The notes beneath the pieces were generated by a model. That model did no database searches. It saw only the letters and a program-made list of their open reading frames with translations, and had not been told where the DNA came from. From Bradyrhizobium nanningense (GTDB lineage Bacteria > Pseudomonadota > Alphaproteobacteria > Rhizobiales > Xanthobacteraceae), in NCBI RefSeq assembly GCF_004114535.1, contig NZ_LBJC01000018.1:1-64000 (forward strand): 64,000 bases of DNA, in the 5' to 3' direction. Positions 45,501 to 53,184 of this stretch are shown here, in pieces (within the stretch, counting starts at the first letter, position 1; each line of letters begins with the position of its first letter). Both the position numbers and the translations under genes were made by a program.

Positions 45501-45675
45501 CGGGTGCCGCGCCGAATTGCGAGACCACGACCGAGATCACGGGAATGTCGGCCGACGGCAGCCGGGTCACTGCGAGCTTGGTGAAGGAGACCCAGCCGAG
45601 GATCAGCAGAATGATCGAGAAGACGACCGACGGCAGCGGATGACGGATCGACCAAGCAGAGATATTGAGAGCCAT
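42526..45675 (-). CDS. RND-family efflux permease (AcrB/MexB-like)
   Basis: 1049 residues, the inner-membrane pump of a tripartite efflux system. Twelve membrane segments in the usual 1+5+1+5 pattern with two large periplasmic loops. The proton-relay Asp pair is present in 'STGILVDDAIVEIENIVRHM', the 'FxGRD'-free variant loop included; signature 'GIVTKNAIMLVEFAIEA' is in the second half. The start overlaps the adaptor stop (TGATG), so the pair is coupled. No outer-membrane channel gene is next to it. HAE1 rather than heavy-metal group is favoured by the helix-4 sequence, but the substrates are unknown. Confidence 0.93.
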   Translation of the reverse strand: MALNISAWSIRHPLPSVVFSIILLILGWVSFTKLAVTRLPSADIPVISVVVSQFGAAPAELESQVTKTVEDAVSGVEGVRHITSSITDGVSVTTIQFALETNTDRALNDVKDAVTRVRSNLPQNVTEPLIQRVDVIGLPIVTYAAISPGKTPEQLSYFVDDVVKRALQGVRGVAQVERIGGVEREILVSLDPDRLQAMGLTAVNVSQSLRGTNVDVAGGRAEIGKNDQAIRTLAGAKTLGDLAGTMIPLFGGGEVRLDDLGTVTDTIADRRTFARFNGEPIVALGIKRSKGASDVKVAEAVQKRIDALKAAYPDVDLKVIDTSVEYTNGNYHAAISTLFEGAILAVVIVLLFLRDLRATIIAAISLPLSIFPAFWAMDLLGFSLNLVSFLAITLSTGILVDDAIVEIENIVRHMNMGKSPYRAALEAADEIGLAVIAISLTIIAIFAPASFMSGIAGQFFKQFGITVSVQVFFSLLAARFVTPVLAAYFLKHGHHEEPPPGRILRSYHGIVAWSVKHYFITVLIGFGIFAASIWSITLLPQGFLPAQDSARSLLALELPPGTQLAYTEKVTEDIVARLRKRPEVKSIFVDGGRVPPGTQEVRRASLIINYTPKNARDITQRELEFSISQELENIPDIRFWFLDENGLRAISLVVTGVDANIVNNFASELATQMKRIPTISNVISETTLERPELRVEPRADLAARLGVSTESLSQTIRVATIGDVGPALAKFDVGDRLVPIRVQLEDAARGNLKTLEQLRVPLGEHGEKGGVPLSVIADVKLDQGPTSINRYDRERQATVAADLVGSAALGDATKKIYDLPVMKSRPKGVKVSPSGDAESLNELSDGFATAITAGLMMVYAVLVLLFGTFLQPITILFSLPLSIGGAIAALLLTGKQLTTPVWIGILMLMGIVTKNAIMLVEFAIEAIHAGKPRDEAMIDAGMKRARPIVMTTIAMAAGMMPSALAVGAGGEFRSPMALAVIGGLIFSTILSLVFVPAMFMVMDDFGALIWRFAKRLIVHSEDAEVARHRGAAPAEAGPAPKTIVHPAAE

Positions 45676-46604
45676 CAGCGTACCCGCGTGCGATCGAGTT
45701 CATCGGCGAACATGGTCTTGATCTGGTCGCCGTCATGGAGCGAAGAGCCGGCATCGGCGACGACGATTTCGCCGACCTCGAGCCCTTCCAGGATTTCCGT
45801 CGCGCTGTCGGACGACAGTCCGACCCGCACCTTACGCGTCTCGATCGTGTTGCCCTTGACGACCTGAATGGTGAGATGGTCGATCGCGGTCTTGGGGATC
45901 GAGACGCCGCAGCTTCGCTTGGCGTCGATCGAGGCGCGCGCGAACACGCCGACCTTCAGCGAGGGATTGTTGGTGACGCTGATGCGGACGCGGCCGAGCT
46001 GCGTGGCGCGGTCGATCTCGGGCGCAACCAGCCGGACCCGGCCGATCAAATCGGGCGCGTCATCGCGGCTGATGCGCACGGTGGCGCCGGAATTGAGCTT
46101 GGGCATGTGCACCGCCGGGACCTGAGCATCGAGCTCGATCTCGTTGTTGACCGCGATGCGGAACATCGGACCGGCCTGCGGCGAGGCCGGCGCGCCGACG
46201 ATGGTGCGGACTTCGGTGACGAGGCCCGGCGCAGGTGCCTTCAGCGAAATCGGACCTTGCGGGCCCGGTCGCTGCGGCTGGCCCGGGATCTGCGGCGGCG
46301 CGGTCAGGCGCGCCAGCTCCTGGTTGTCGGCGACGACCGCGCCCTCGGCGACCAGGAGGTCGGTGACCTTGGAGCCTTCCTGGTCGGCGATGACCACGGC
46401 CTCGCGACGCGGCACGAAGAAGCCCGTCACGCGCACGAGGTCGGAGAAGCAGGCATTGGTCGACTTCGTCACGATGACGAGCGCCTCGCTTTGCGTCTCC
46501 TTCGGCTCGGGGCGCTTGCGATGCTCGAACAGATAATAGCCGACGCCAAGTGCGACCACGAACAGCACGGTTCCGGCAGGCTTGAGATATTCGGAGAGAT
46601 TCAT
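45675..46604 (-). CDS. RND efflux periplasmic adaptor (MFP)
   Basis: 309 residues from the ATG at 46604 (MNLSEYLKPAGTVLF); the frame runs upstream without a start site. One N-terminal membrane segment, then barrel-sandwich halves 'LVRVTGFFVPRREAVVIADQEGSKVTDLLVAEGAVVADNQELARL' and 'LKAPAPGLVTEVRTIVGAP', a beta-barrel ('TVRISRDDAPDLIGRVRLVAPE') and the membrane-proximal part ('VRVGLSSDSATEILEGLEVGEIVVADAG'). A short Pro/Gly/Gln-rich insert (PPQIPGQPQRPGPQGP) replaces the coiled coil. It joins the permease to an outer-membrane channel. Paralogue of 26169-27059. Confidence 0.9.
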   Translation of the reverse strand: MNLSEYLKPAGTVLFVVALGVGYYLFEHRKRPEPKETQSEALVIVTKSTNACFSDLVRVTGFFVPRREAVVIADQEGSKVTDLLVAEGAVVADNQELARLTAPPQIPGQPQRPGPQGPISLKAPAPGLVTEVRTIVGAPASPQAGPMFRIAVNNEIELDAQVPAVHMPKLNSGATVRISRDDAPDLIGRVRLVAPEIDRATQLGRVRISVTNNPSLKVGVFARASIDAKRSCGVSIPKTAIDHLTIQVVKGNTIETRKVRVGLSSDSATEILEGLEVGEIVVADAGSSLHDGDQIKTMFADELDRTRVR

Positions 46605-46671
46605 CGCCGGATCATCCTGGCCTGGCTCACGGCCATCCGCGCGAGGCCCATGAAACGCGTTTCCCTGAAAC

Positions 46672-46706
46672 AAAGCGGCGTCCCGCAAGGCTGCGGGACG
46701 CGCTTT
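46672..46706 (-). terminator. Strong hairpin terminator
   Basis: GCGTCCCGCA (46678-46687), loop AGGC, TGCGGGACGC (46692-46701), extended by AAAGC/GCTTT past a one-base bulge. Read on the minus strand it is followed by GCTTTGTTT. It is 57 bp past the OmpA-like gene and ahead of the RND operon, so it separates the two transcripts. Confidence 0.7.
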
Positions 46707-46762
46707 AGGAGCGAGACTTTACACCACATCACGACTGGTCATTTCAAAGGATTACGTCGTGC

Positions 46763-47434
46763 TCACTTCGCTGCGGTGGTCTTGTTTTCCATATTGACGA
46801 CCTGCACGCGGCGGTTGACCTCCGCCATCGGCTGGCTCGGATTCTTCAGCTTGCTCTTGCCGTAACCGACGGTGACGAGGTCGGTCGCGGAGATGCTGTA
46901 CTTGTCGACGAGGTAGCGCTTGATCGCGTCCGCGCGACGTTCCGACAGGTCCTGATTGTAGGCTTCGCCGCCGGCGGCGTCGGTATGACCGGCAACCACG
47001 AAGGTGGAGCCCTTCAGGTCGGGGCTGGTCAGCGCCCGACCGAGCGCCTGCACGGATGGCATCGACCTGGCGCTGATATTGGCGGAATTGTAGTCGAACG
47101 TGATTTCGAGATCGATGTTCGGCTTGTCCTTGGCGACTGACGCGATCTCCTCGCGCTCGGTCGACGACAGCGAACGCGTCGAGCGGCCGCGCACCGACTG
47201 GATCAGCTTGGTCTCCGTCGCGTTCGGCGCGGGATCGGCCTGCGGGGCGATCGAGAGGCCGCGGGTCAGAGGCTTCTTCGGCGCCGGTGCCAGTGCGCGG
47301 ACGATGTCGTCCTCGGTGACGTTCTTGCTGTTGCCGTCGTCGCCGGCGAATGCGGGCGAGGCCGGCAGCGACAGGACGGCGCCAAGAGTGATGATGGACA
47401 GGATCGCGGTCAGTCCCTTTGCAGCCAATCTCAT
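46763..47434 (-). CDS. OmpA-family C-terminal domain protein
   Basis: 223 residues from the ATG at 47434 (GGAGGGACTGGCT upstream). Signal peptide to ASPAFAGDD. A linker follows with 'DIVRALAPAPKKPLTRGLS', then an OmpA-like peptidoglycan-binding domain (~105-215): 'LEITFDYNSANISARSMPSVQALGRAL', 'VVAGHTDAAGGEAYNQDLSERRADAIKRYLV', 'VGYGKSKLKNPS' and 'NRRVQVVNM'. The diaminopimelate-contacting Asp and Arg (HTDAAG, ERRAD) are present. No beta-barrel or lipobox is seen, so it is periplasmic and cell-wall bound. It lies 143 bp downstream of the TPR pseudo-caspase gene on the same strand, so the two may be cotranscribed. Confidence 0.9.
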   Translation of the reverse strand: MRLAAKGLTAILSIITLGAVLSLPASPAFAGDDGNSKNVTEDDIVRALAPAPKKPLTRGLSIAPQADPAPNATETKLIQSVRGRSTRSLSSTEREEIASVAKDKPNIDLEITFDYNSANISARSMPSVQALGRALTSPDLKGSTFVVAGHTDAAGGEAYNQDLSERRADAIKRYLVDKYSISATDLVTVGYGKSKLKNPSQPMAEVNRRVQVVNMENKTTAAK

Positions 47435-47577
47435 AGCCAGTCCCTCCTGCGCAGTCAGCTCGCGCGCTTCCAAATTCCAGCAACGGGCCTCGGAAAAGAC
47501 CTGTTGCGGCATCCGCCCATTAGTCTTCCTTGGGCTGTTCAAGGTTCGAGGCTTCGACCGCCTCAACCCAAAAAATA

Positions 47578-49116
47578 CTAGCGCACTCCGTAGCTTGCGA
47601 ATTCCTGAACGATGTTCGGATCCATCGCCTTGGCGTTGGCGATATCGAGCGCGCCTTCCTGGGTGGAGCCGTTGCGCTGCTTGGCGAGGCCGCGTCCGTA
47701 GAGCGAGGAGGTCAGGCGCGGGTTGATCTTCAGGGCCGCATCGAAATCGGCGATGGCGTTCTTGACCGCGCCCGACTTGAGGTTGACGAGCCCGCGGCTG
47801 TCCAGCGCGTCGACGAAGTTCGGCCGCAGCCGCAGCGCCTCGTTGCAATCCTTCAATGCGCCCTGGAGGTCGCCGACCACGGTGCGGGTCCAGCAACGGT
47901 TGTTCAGCGCCTCGACATCCTTGGCGTTGATCCGGAGCGTGTCGTCGAAATCCTTGATGGCGAGGTTGTAGGCGCCCTTGCTGGCATAGACCTGGCCGCG
48001 CCGGTACAGCGCATTCACGTCATCCGGATTGGCCGCAATCTTGGAGGTCAGGCTCTTGATCGTGGGATCGTCGGCCAGGGCCGCTGCACTCGGCCCGCTG
48101 TCCGTGCTCGGCGCCGGCGCGGTATCGATCGGTTTCACCGGCGCGGGCGGTGGCGGCAATGCAGCCTCGACCTGCGGCTTCGGCGTGGGGGCCGGCGCGG
48201 GTGCGGGCGGAGGCGCAGGCGCGGGTGCCGCGGCGGTGTCGGCCGGCTTCGGCGGCGGAGGCGGTGTCGGTGGCGCGGGCGGTGCCGGCGGCGGGTTGTT
48301 GGCGACGACCGGCGGCGGCGCGGGAGGCGCAGGCGACGTCGCCGGTGCCGGACGCGATCCGCCGGCTCCCGGGCTGAACGAGAAATCTTCGGCCAATGAA
48401 GAGGATATCCACGGCACCTGCTCGCCGCGCGAAGCCCTTGTCACGCCCATCTTGGTGCGGTTCAGCGTCTCCTCGGCCATCAGGTCGGGGACGCGGATTT
48501 CCTTCAGAAGCTCCTGGACGAACAGGCTATGATCGCCGCCGGCGTCCGAGACCACCGAGGCCAGCGCCGCTGAATACATCACCAAGGTGCCGTTCGGCGC
48601 GATGACCGGAGTCAGGCCGGCCGAGAAGCTGCGGAACCGGCGCTCGAACGGATTGCGCCTGCTCGCGTCGATCAGTGCGATCTTGACGCCGGCGCCGCGG
48701 GTGTTGAGCTCGCCGAGGACGGTCTCGAGGCTGAAACCGTCGCGGCGCACGTCGGATTCCGTCCAGATCTGCGCATCGATCGGCAGCATGTAGCTCTGGC
48801 GCGCCGACTGGATGCCGAAGCCGCTGAAGAACACCAGCGCCACCGATCCCGGCTTGATCTTGCCGTAGAGCTTGTCGAAGGCGCGGCGCATGCCGTCGCC
48901 GGTCAGGTTCTCGCCGATCTCGACCGCAAAGCCGTCGCGCTTGAGCTCGTCGGCAACGTCACGCGCATCGTTGATCGGTTCCTTCAGCGGGGCATCCGCA
49001 TCCGGATATTTGGCATTGCCGATGACCAGCGCAAACCGGTCACCGGCCGCAAGCGAGGGGGCAGTCGGGACGAGCGAGACGAGCAAGGGCAGAAGAAGAA
49101 AGAAGCGAATTTTCAT
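47578..49116 (-). CDS. Exported caspase-like protein with TPRs, catalytic dyad replaced (Phe-Ser)
   Basis: 512 residues. Signal peptide 'MKIRFFLLLPLLVSLVPTAPSLA', then a p20-like domain (~25-240) starting 'DRFALVIGNAKYPDADAPLKEPINDA'. The expected catalytic His is Phe in 'FFSGFGIQSARQSYMLPID', and the Cys is Ser in 'LIDASRRNPFERRFRSF'. A Pro/Ala-rich linker (~250-345) leads to four TPR-like repeats (~355-505: 'DDVNALYRRGQVYASKGAYNLAIKDFDDTLRINAKDVEALNNR'). It is predicted to be a periplasmic scaffold instead of a protease. Close relative of the 25146 protein, which has Tyr-Ser and no TPRs. Confidence 0.9.
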   Translation of the reverse strand: MKIRFFLLLPLLVSLVPTAPSLAAGDRFALVIGNAKYPDADAPLKEPINDARDVADELKRDGFAVEIGENLTGDGMRRAFDKLYGKIKPGSVALVFFSGFGIQSARQSYMLPIDAQIWTESDVRRDGFSLETVLGELNTRGAGVKIALIDASRRNPFERRFRSFSAGLTPVIAPNGTLVMYSAALASVVSDAGGDHSLFVQELLKEIRVPDLMAEETLNRTKMGVTRASRGEQVPWISSSLAEDFSFSPGAGGSRPAPATSPAPPAPPPVVANNPPPAPPAPPTPPPPPKPADTAAAPAPAPPPAPAPAPTPKPQVEAALPPPPAPVKPIDTAPAPSTDSGPSAAALADDPTIKSLTSKIAANPDDVNALYRRGQVYASKGAYNLAIKDFDDTLRINAKDVEALNNRCWTRTVVGDLQGALKDCNEALRLRPNFVDALDSRGLVNLKSGAVKNAIADFDAALKINPRLTSSLYGRGLAKQRNGSTQEGALDIANAKAMDPNIVQEFASYGVR

Positions 49117-49488
49117 AATCAGCGCGGTCCAGCCAAAAAGGCGCCGTTCCAGCTTGCGCCGCGGCGACCTTAACTTACGCGTCCCGCATTATCAAACCGG
49201 GGACGGGGGGCGTCAACCGCTTGGAGATACGGCGTTATCGCGACGATTGACCGCAACGCCTGGACGCGCCGCAAGGGGAATAAGCAGGTTGTCATGGCTG
49301 TGCTCGACGCGATCCGGCTCGATCCTATCCGCGGTACGTTAGGGCAAATACGGCGACGAAAATGTGATGAGTCTCACATTGAAGCGCCGCCTCTGCCGCG
49401 CCGCGCGCTGTTTGACCTTTGCGGCGGACAATGGCTTGTTGCATAGGATCGTCCCGGAAGGTCTACTTAGAAAAGCAAAGCAAAAACC
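49117..49488. other. 372-bp intergenic region between divergent genes
   Basis: Should contain promoters for both the pseudo-caspase and the MBL gene. GTTTGACC near 49409 could be a -35 box for the MBL gene but I see no convincing -10. The ribosome-binding site of the MBL gene is weak. No palindrome or small ORF is convincing. Confidence 0.3.
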
Positions 49489-50295
49489 ATGGGAAACGCC
49501 TACGAGATCTACGCCCTGCGCTATGCGACGATGTCGCCGCGCACTCCCAGCATGAACTTCCTGGCTCCCGATCCGCATGACAGCGCGGCGCAGGACCTCG
49601 ACTATTTCGTCTGGCTGATTCGCGGGGGCGGCCGCGACATTCTGGTCGACACCGGCTTCAATGCCGAGGAGGCCAGCGCGCGGGCACGCAAGCTGACGCT
49701 CAATCCGGTCGATGCGCTGGAGCGTTTTGGCGTCGCGGCGCCCGCCATTCGCGACGTCGTCGTGACGCATCTGCATTACGACCATGCCGGCAATCTCGAT
49801 CGTTTCCCGAATGCGCGCTTCCATCTCCAGGAGCGCGAGATGGCCTACGCCACGGGGCGCTGCATGTGCAACGGCCTGTTGCGTCATCCGTTCTCGGTCG
49901 AACACGTCACGCAGATGGTGCGCCATGTCTATGGCGAGCGCGTCAATTTCTATTCGGGCGACGGCGAGATCGCGCCCGGCGTCACCGTGCACCGTGTCGG
50001 CGGCCATTCCGACGGCTTGCAGGTGGTCAAGGTCGAAACCGCGCGTGGCCCGGTGGTGCTGGCGTCCGATGCCGCGCATTACTACGCCAATCTGCAGCGC
50101 CGGAGCCCGTTCCCGATCGTCTACAATATCGGCGACATGGCGGCAGGTTGGGAGACGATCGAGCGCCTCGCCGGTCATCCTGACCGATTCATCCCCGGCC
50201 ACGATCCGATCGTGACGGAGATCTATCCGCGTGCCAGCGACAAGGTCGACGCCTTCGCGCTGCATCTGCCGCCATCACGGTCGTTCGCGAAATAG
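49489..50295 (+). CDS. MBL-fold hydrolase (N-acyl-homoserine-lactonase-like)
   Basis: 268 residues. The metal motif 'VVVTHLHYDHAGNLDRF' is intact, with further ligands in 'HRVGGHSDGLQVV' (His), 'LASDAAHYYANL' (Asp) and 'RFIPGHDPIV' (His). This ligand set and length match the AttM/AiiB-type lactonase group of the metallo-beta-lactamase superfamily, enzymes that can open acyl-homoserine lactones. Substrate not provable from sequence. No signal peptide. Stands alone. Confidence 0.87.
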   Translation: MGNAYEIYALRYATMSPRTPSMNFLAPDPHDSAAQDLDYFVWLIRGGGRDILVDTGFNAEEASARARKLTLNPVDALERFGVAAPAIRDVVVTHLHYDHAGNLDRFPNARFHLQEREMAYATGRCMCNGLLRHPFSVEHVTQMVRHVYGERVNFYSGDGEIAPGVTVHRVGGHSDGLQVVKVETARGPVVLASDAAHYYANLQRRSPFPIVYNIGDMAAGWETIERLAGHPDRFIPGHDPIVTEIYPRASDKVDAFALHLPPSRSFAK

Positions 50296-50673
50296 CGTAA
50301 GCGGACCCTCATGCTGAGGAGCGCGCTCTTGCGCGCGTCTCGAAGGATGAAGGCCGGGATGTCGCACCAGGGCCTTCATGGTTCTTGCGGAGACGCGAAG
50401 CTTCGACTGCAAGACGGCGCCTGCGCACCTCTCCGGTCAACTCGGGCGCGTGCTTATAAATCCCAGATGCCGGCTTTCGAAGGGCGAGCCGACGGGGGAC
50501 CGTCGTCGCCCCGACCGCCGCTTTCGACCCCTTGCGGAAGTCGGGCTACCAGAATCACTGCGGTGCACAACATCCCGATCGTCGGCGGCAGAGGTAAGGT
50601 TAGCTTCCCAAAGAGGCGTCCCATGATGAGATCGCTTTGATCTCTGTCAATAATTGCGAGCGGATTTCATGCG
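50296..50673. repeat. Intergenic region with palindromic repeat (50304-50400)
   Basis: A CCCTCATGCTGAGGAGCGCG-type repeat follows the MBL stop: hairpin GCGCGC-TCTT-GCGCGC at 50321-50336, and ATGAAGGCC (50347-50355) pairs with GGCCTTCAT (50371-50379). The remaining ~270 bp (50400-50673) looks like decayed sequence of lower coding character, with no supported gene. Confidence 0.6.
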
Positions 50674-51138
50674 ATGTTTTACGCCATCTCGGGTGCGACT
50701 ATGACGACTGTCCGTGATATCCTAGGAGATAAGGGCCATCGGGTATGGTCTGTCCGTCCCGGCGACAAAGTCTACGACGCAATTAGGATGATGGCCGACA
50801 AAGACGTCGGCTCGTTGGTCGTGCTGGACGGCAGCAAAATAGTCGGCATCGTCACGGAACGCCACTACGCTCGCAACGTGTTCTTGAAGGGGCGTGCGTC
50901 GCCACAGACGCGAGTCGACGACATCATGGAACGCACCGTCGTATGCGTTGGGCCCGACCAATCAATCGAGGAATGCATGGCGCTCATGACCACGAAGCGC
51001 CTGCGTCATCTGCCGGTGACCGAAAATGGCGCGCTGCTCGGCATCGTTTCGATTGGTGACCTGGTCAAGAGCATCATCAGTGATCGGGAATTCGTGATCG
51101 AGCAGTTGGAGCACTACATCAGCGGCAGCGCGCGATGA
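50674..51138 (+). CDS. Tandem CBS-domain protein
   Basis: 154 residues made of two CBS domains: 'VRDILGDKGHRVWSVRPGDKVYDAIRMMADKDVGSLVVLDGSKIVGIVTERHYARNV' and 'TRVDDIMERTVVCVGPDQSIEECMALMTTKRLRHLPVTENGALLGIVSIGDLVKSII'. Each ends in the (T/S)xxD-like phosphate-binding turn (TERHY, SIGD). Paired CBS domains bind adenine nucleotides and act as energy or stress switches. Stand-alone versions like this are common in Bradyrhizobium-type genomes. Start at 50674 or the internal ATG at 50701. Confidence 0.87.
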   Translation: MFYAISGATMTTVRDILGDKGHRVWSVRPGDKVYDAIRMMADKDVGSLVVLDGSKIVGIVTERHYARNVFLKGRASPQTRVDDIMERTVVCVGPDQSIEECMALMTTKRLRHLPVTENGALLGIVSIGDLVKSIISDREFVIEQLEHYISGSAR

Positions 51139-51185
51139 TATTCGGCTGAATCCTCAAAACTCTTCAGGGAGTGAGGATTATGCAT

Positions 51186-51389
51186 ATGTATGAAACGACG
51201 ACTGGGATCCGTCGCAAAGATCCAGGCTACACGGGTTTATTCGCCATCATATGCCTGTTCGCATCGATGTGCTTGGCGTGGGCAGTGATGAGAACAAGTC
51301 TTGTGAAAACAAGCCTTGAAATGATGAATTCGCCACCTGTAACAACCGGAACTTCGAACGCATCGGTCAACACCGCCGCGAAGCCCTGA
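51186..51389 (+). CDS. Small single-pass membrane protein of unknown function
   Basis: 67 residues from the ATG at 51186, 8 bp after GAGGA. 'GYTGLFAIICLFASMCLAWAVM' is a membrane helix; the C-terminal ~30 residues are Ser/Thr/Asn-rich. It follows the CBS gene by 47 bp on the same strand. Codon use is more A/T-rich than in the neighbouring genes, in line with a foreign or decaying region. No family recognised. Confidence 0.5.
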   Translation: MYETTTGIRRKDPGYTGLFAIICLFASMCLAWAVMRTSLVKTSLEMMNSPPVTTGTSNASVNTAAKP

Positions 51390-51475
51390 GCACCGAGATC
51401 GCCAGCCAAAGAGCGTCTAGCGTCAAAGCAATTTCACTGTCTGGGTGATACGTCACGGGTTGTCGCGTTGCTTGT

Positions 51476-51718
51476 ATGGGAGTGCCAATCGTGACTCATA
51501 TTCCTTCAGATTCTGCATGGTTGCCTGTCTCAATGCCGCCACCTGACGGACAAGACCTCGAAGTCTGTGTGATAGACTACGATGAAATCATTGTTCCGCT
51601 ACCGTACCCGTGCCGCAGACTCGGGGCCGACTTGGTCGATGTTTCCAACAGAACGCGCATCGACATTCAGCCGACCCATTGGCGCAAATGGACTGAGCAT
51701 CACGCTAAGGGCGTTTGA
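51476..51718 (+). CDS. Small hypothetical protein
   Basis: 80 residues, 'MGVPIVTHIPSDSAWLPVSMPPPDGQDLEVCVIDYDEIIVPLPYPC...'. The DLEVCVIDYDE strand and conserved-looking Trp/His end (PTHWRKWTEHHAKG) read like a real globular fragment, but I recognise no family. No strong ribosome-binding site. The 227 bp after it (51719-51945) show no gene. Confidence 0.45.
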   Translation: MGVPIVTHIPSDSAWLPVSMPPPDGQDLEVCVIDYDEIIVPLPYPCRRLGADLVDVSNRTRIDIQPTHWRKWTEHHAKGV

Positions 51719-51945
51719 GGCTCGTCTTGTCGGAACAGCAGACGCGCCGTGAATCGTTGCTGCCGCGCGCTGACGAAGTGATCAATAAGTCTAGTCCGAA
51801 TCTGGCCCTTAGCTGAATAAAGTTGGGCCGATTTGGATGTCTACCATTGGCAGTAGACCTGACTTACTCGCCCCAGCCGCTGCTTTAGACCCAAGGTGCA
51901 TTCAACGTCTGGAGTGATTTCCAGCCTCTGTCCGATCTTCGGATG

Positions 51946-52974
51946 CTAGCCGGGGAAGTCGCGGAACTCCTTGACGAGATTAAACGGAATTTTCCACCCG
52001 GCGCCTCCGTCGCGCATCAGCATCTTGATGTCTTCCGCCCTGTTTTCCTTTCCGGTCTTCGGATCGGTCTCCAGTGTGTGGCCGTTGCTGTCCCAAGGTT
52101 TGGTCGCGCTCTTCGAGTAGGAGCCGAGAAAATGCCCGGCTTCATGGGCAGACGTGTTAGGCCCGCGTTGCGAGCTGATAAAGGCAAGGTCCAGCGATCG
52201 AGCAAACGAGCCATTGGGGAAGGAGCCATTGGACCGAAGCTTATCGACACAGAAAATGGTTAGGTGGGCGCCCTGAACTTTGTGTTTGGCGAAGAAGCTC
52301 TTCAGTTTTTCGACATCGACCACATCGGGAAAGGTCGCAAGACTCGCATCCTTCATGCCGGTCGCGCTGGCGAGCTCCTGTTTGACGGCGGCCTGTGTGT
52401 CGTCGATGAAGAGCCAGTCGCTTGGCACCCGCTCGAAGCGGATGTTGGCCTGCGGCTTCCATATATTGTTCATCGTCAGCAGTTCATCTTGCTCGCTGCA
52501 GGGTTTCTTGGCGTGAAACGTCGGAGCGCCGCCACTCCCCGGAATCATGACGTTGCGGAACGCCACCTTGATCTTGATCTCCGGCAGCACGACGACATGG
52601 AGCTTGGCTTCGATCTTCCGGCCGGCCGACCGGGCCACCACCTCCAGACCGGGAAAGCCAATCGGCTTGATCCGGCCATTGATTTCGAAAAACCGTGCAT
52701 CGCCATTGAAGGTGGCGGGAAGTGACGCCGCCCTGAGCTGCGGATCGATGTCGGGTGCGGAGAAGGTGTCTCTGGCCTGCATGACGCGTCTAAGAGTATC
52801 GGCGCCATCGATCTCCTTGATCCCGAGGGCATGGGCGCTGGGATCGACTTTGAGTTTTCTTCCGGGATCGATCAGCGCCACGATGTTGGAGCCGCCGAAC
52901 GGCACCACCATGCCTGGCGGGCTGCGGCGCTCATCGATCCCGGAGCGGCGGAAAACCTCTTGGAAAGCGGCCAT
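51946..52974 (-). CDS. Metzincin-like zinc metalloprotease-domain protein
   Basis: 342 residues from the ATG at 52974, preceded by AGGAGAACCGGAC. The C-terminal half has 'TSAHEAGHFLGSYS' with H277, E278 and H281, a HExxH zinc site followed by the G of the metzincin helix turn; the third ligand expected at the next helix turn is Ser, and 'NGH' 18 residues later may replace it. Before it lie beta-rich segments ('IKIKVAFRNVMIPGSGGAPTF', 'NIWKPQANIRFERV') typical of reprolysin-like folds. No signal peptide. Paired with the cysteine-protease gene upstream. Could be a secreted effector or toxin domain; not assigned to a named family. Confidence 0.68.
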   Translation of the reverse strand: MAAFQEVFRRSGIDERRSPPGMVVPFGGSNIVALIDPGRKLKVDPSAHALGIKEIDGADTLRRVMQARDTFSAPDIDPQLRAASLPATFNGDARFFEINGRIKPIGFPGLEVVARSAGRKIEAKLHVVVLPEIKIKVAFRNVMIPGSGGAPTFHAKKPCSEQDELLTMNNIWKPQANIRFERVPSDWLFIDDTQAAVKQELASATGMKDASLATFPDVVDVEKLKSFFAKHKVQGAHLTIFCVDKLRSNGSFPNGSFARSLDLAFISSQRGPNTSAHEAGHFLGSYSKSATKPWDSNGHTLETDPKTGKENRAEDIKMLMRDGGAGWKIPFNLVKEFRDFPG

Positions 52975-52999
52975 GTCCGGTTCTCCTGTTCCAGTTCGG

Positions 53000-53182
53000 A
53001 CCGTCAACGCGAAATTTTGAACCTTCAGGCGGTCGCTGCGCGGCTGGCGGATGGTTTCCCCGGGCGTGCCGATCCTCGGCCATGATGCCGGCATTCATGA
53101 AGCCGACGCGGGTCGAGACATCGGCGGAGGAGGCCATCTCGTGCGTGACCAGCATCGTCATGCCTCCGGCGCTTCTGGCCCC
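53000..53182 (-). pseudogene. Remnant of an amino-acid-type ABC transporter ATPase (C-terminal end)
   Basis: Just after the stop of the cysteine-protease gene the minus strand reads 'GGMTMLVTHEMASSADVSTRVGFMNAGIMAED', the switch-His and D-loop-to-end region of GlnQ/OccP-type ATPases, then shifts frame to continue 'GTPGETIRQPRSDRLKVQNF', the usual C-terminus. No Walker A or B precedes it. The gene is truncated at its 5' side by the junction at ~53183 and frameshifted, so it is dead. It marks a recombination scar between the two protease genes. Confidence 0.75.
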
Positions 53183-53184
53183 GG

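Noticed and set aside
48100..48400. GC-rich repetitive tract resembling a CRISPR or minisatellite
   Set aside because: It encodes the Pro/Ala linker of the TPR pseudo-caspase in frame; no regular repeat-spacer pattern exists.
47578..49116. Active caspase-type protease or cell-death effector
   Set aside because: Catalytic His and Cys are Phe and Ser, so standard activity is not expected.
50400..50673. Small ORFs in the gap before the CBS gene
   Set aside because: No ribosome-binding site or plausible composition in any frame.
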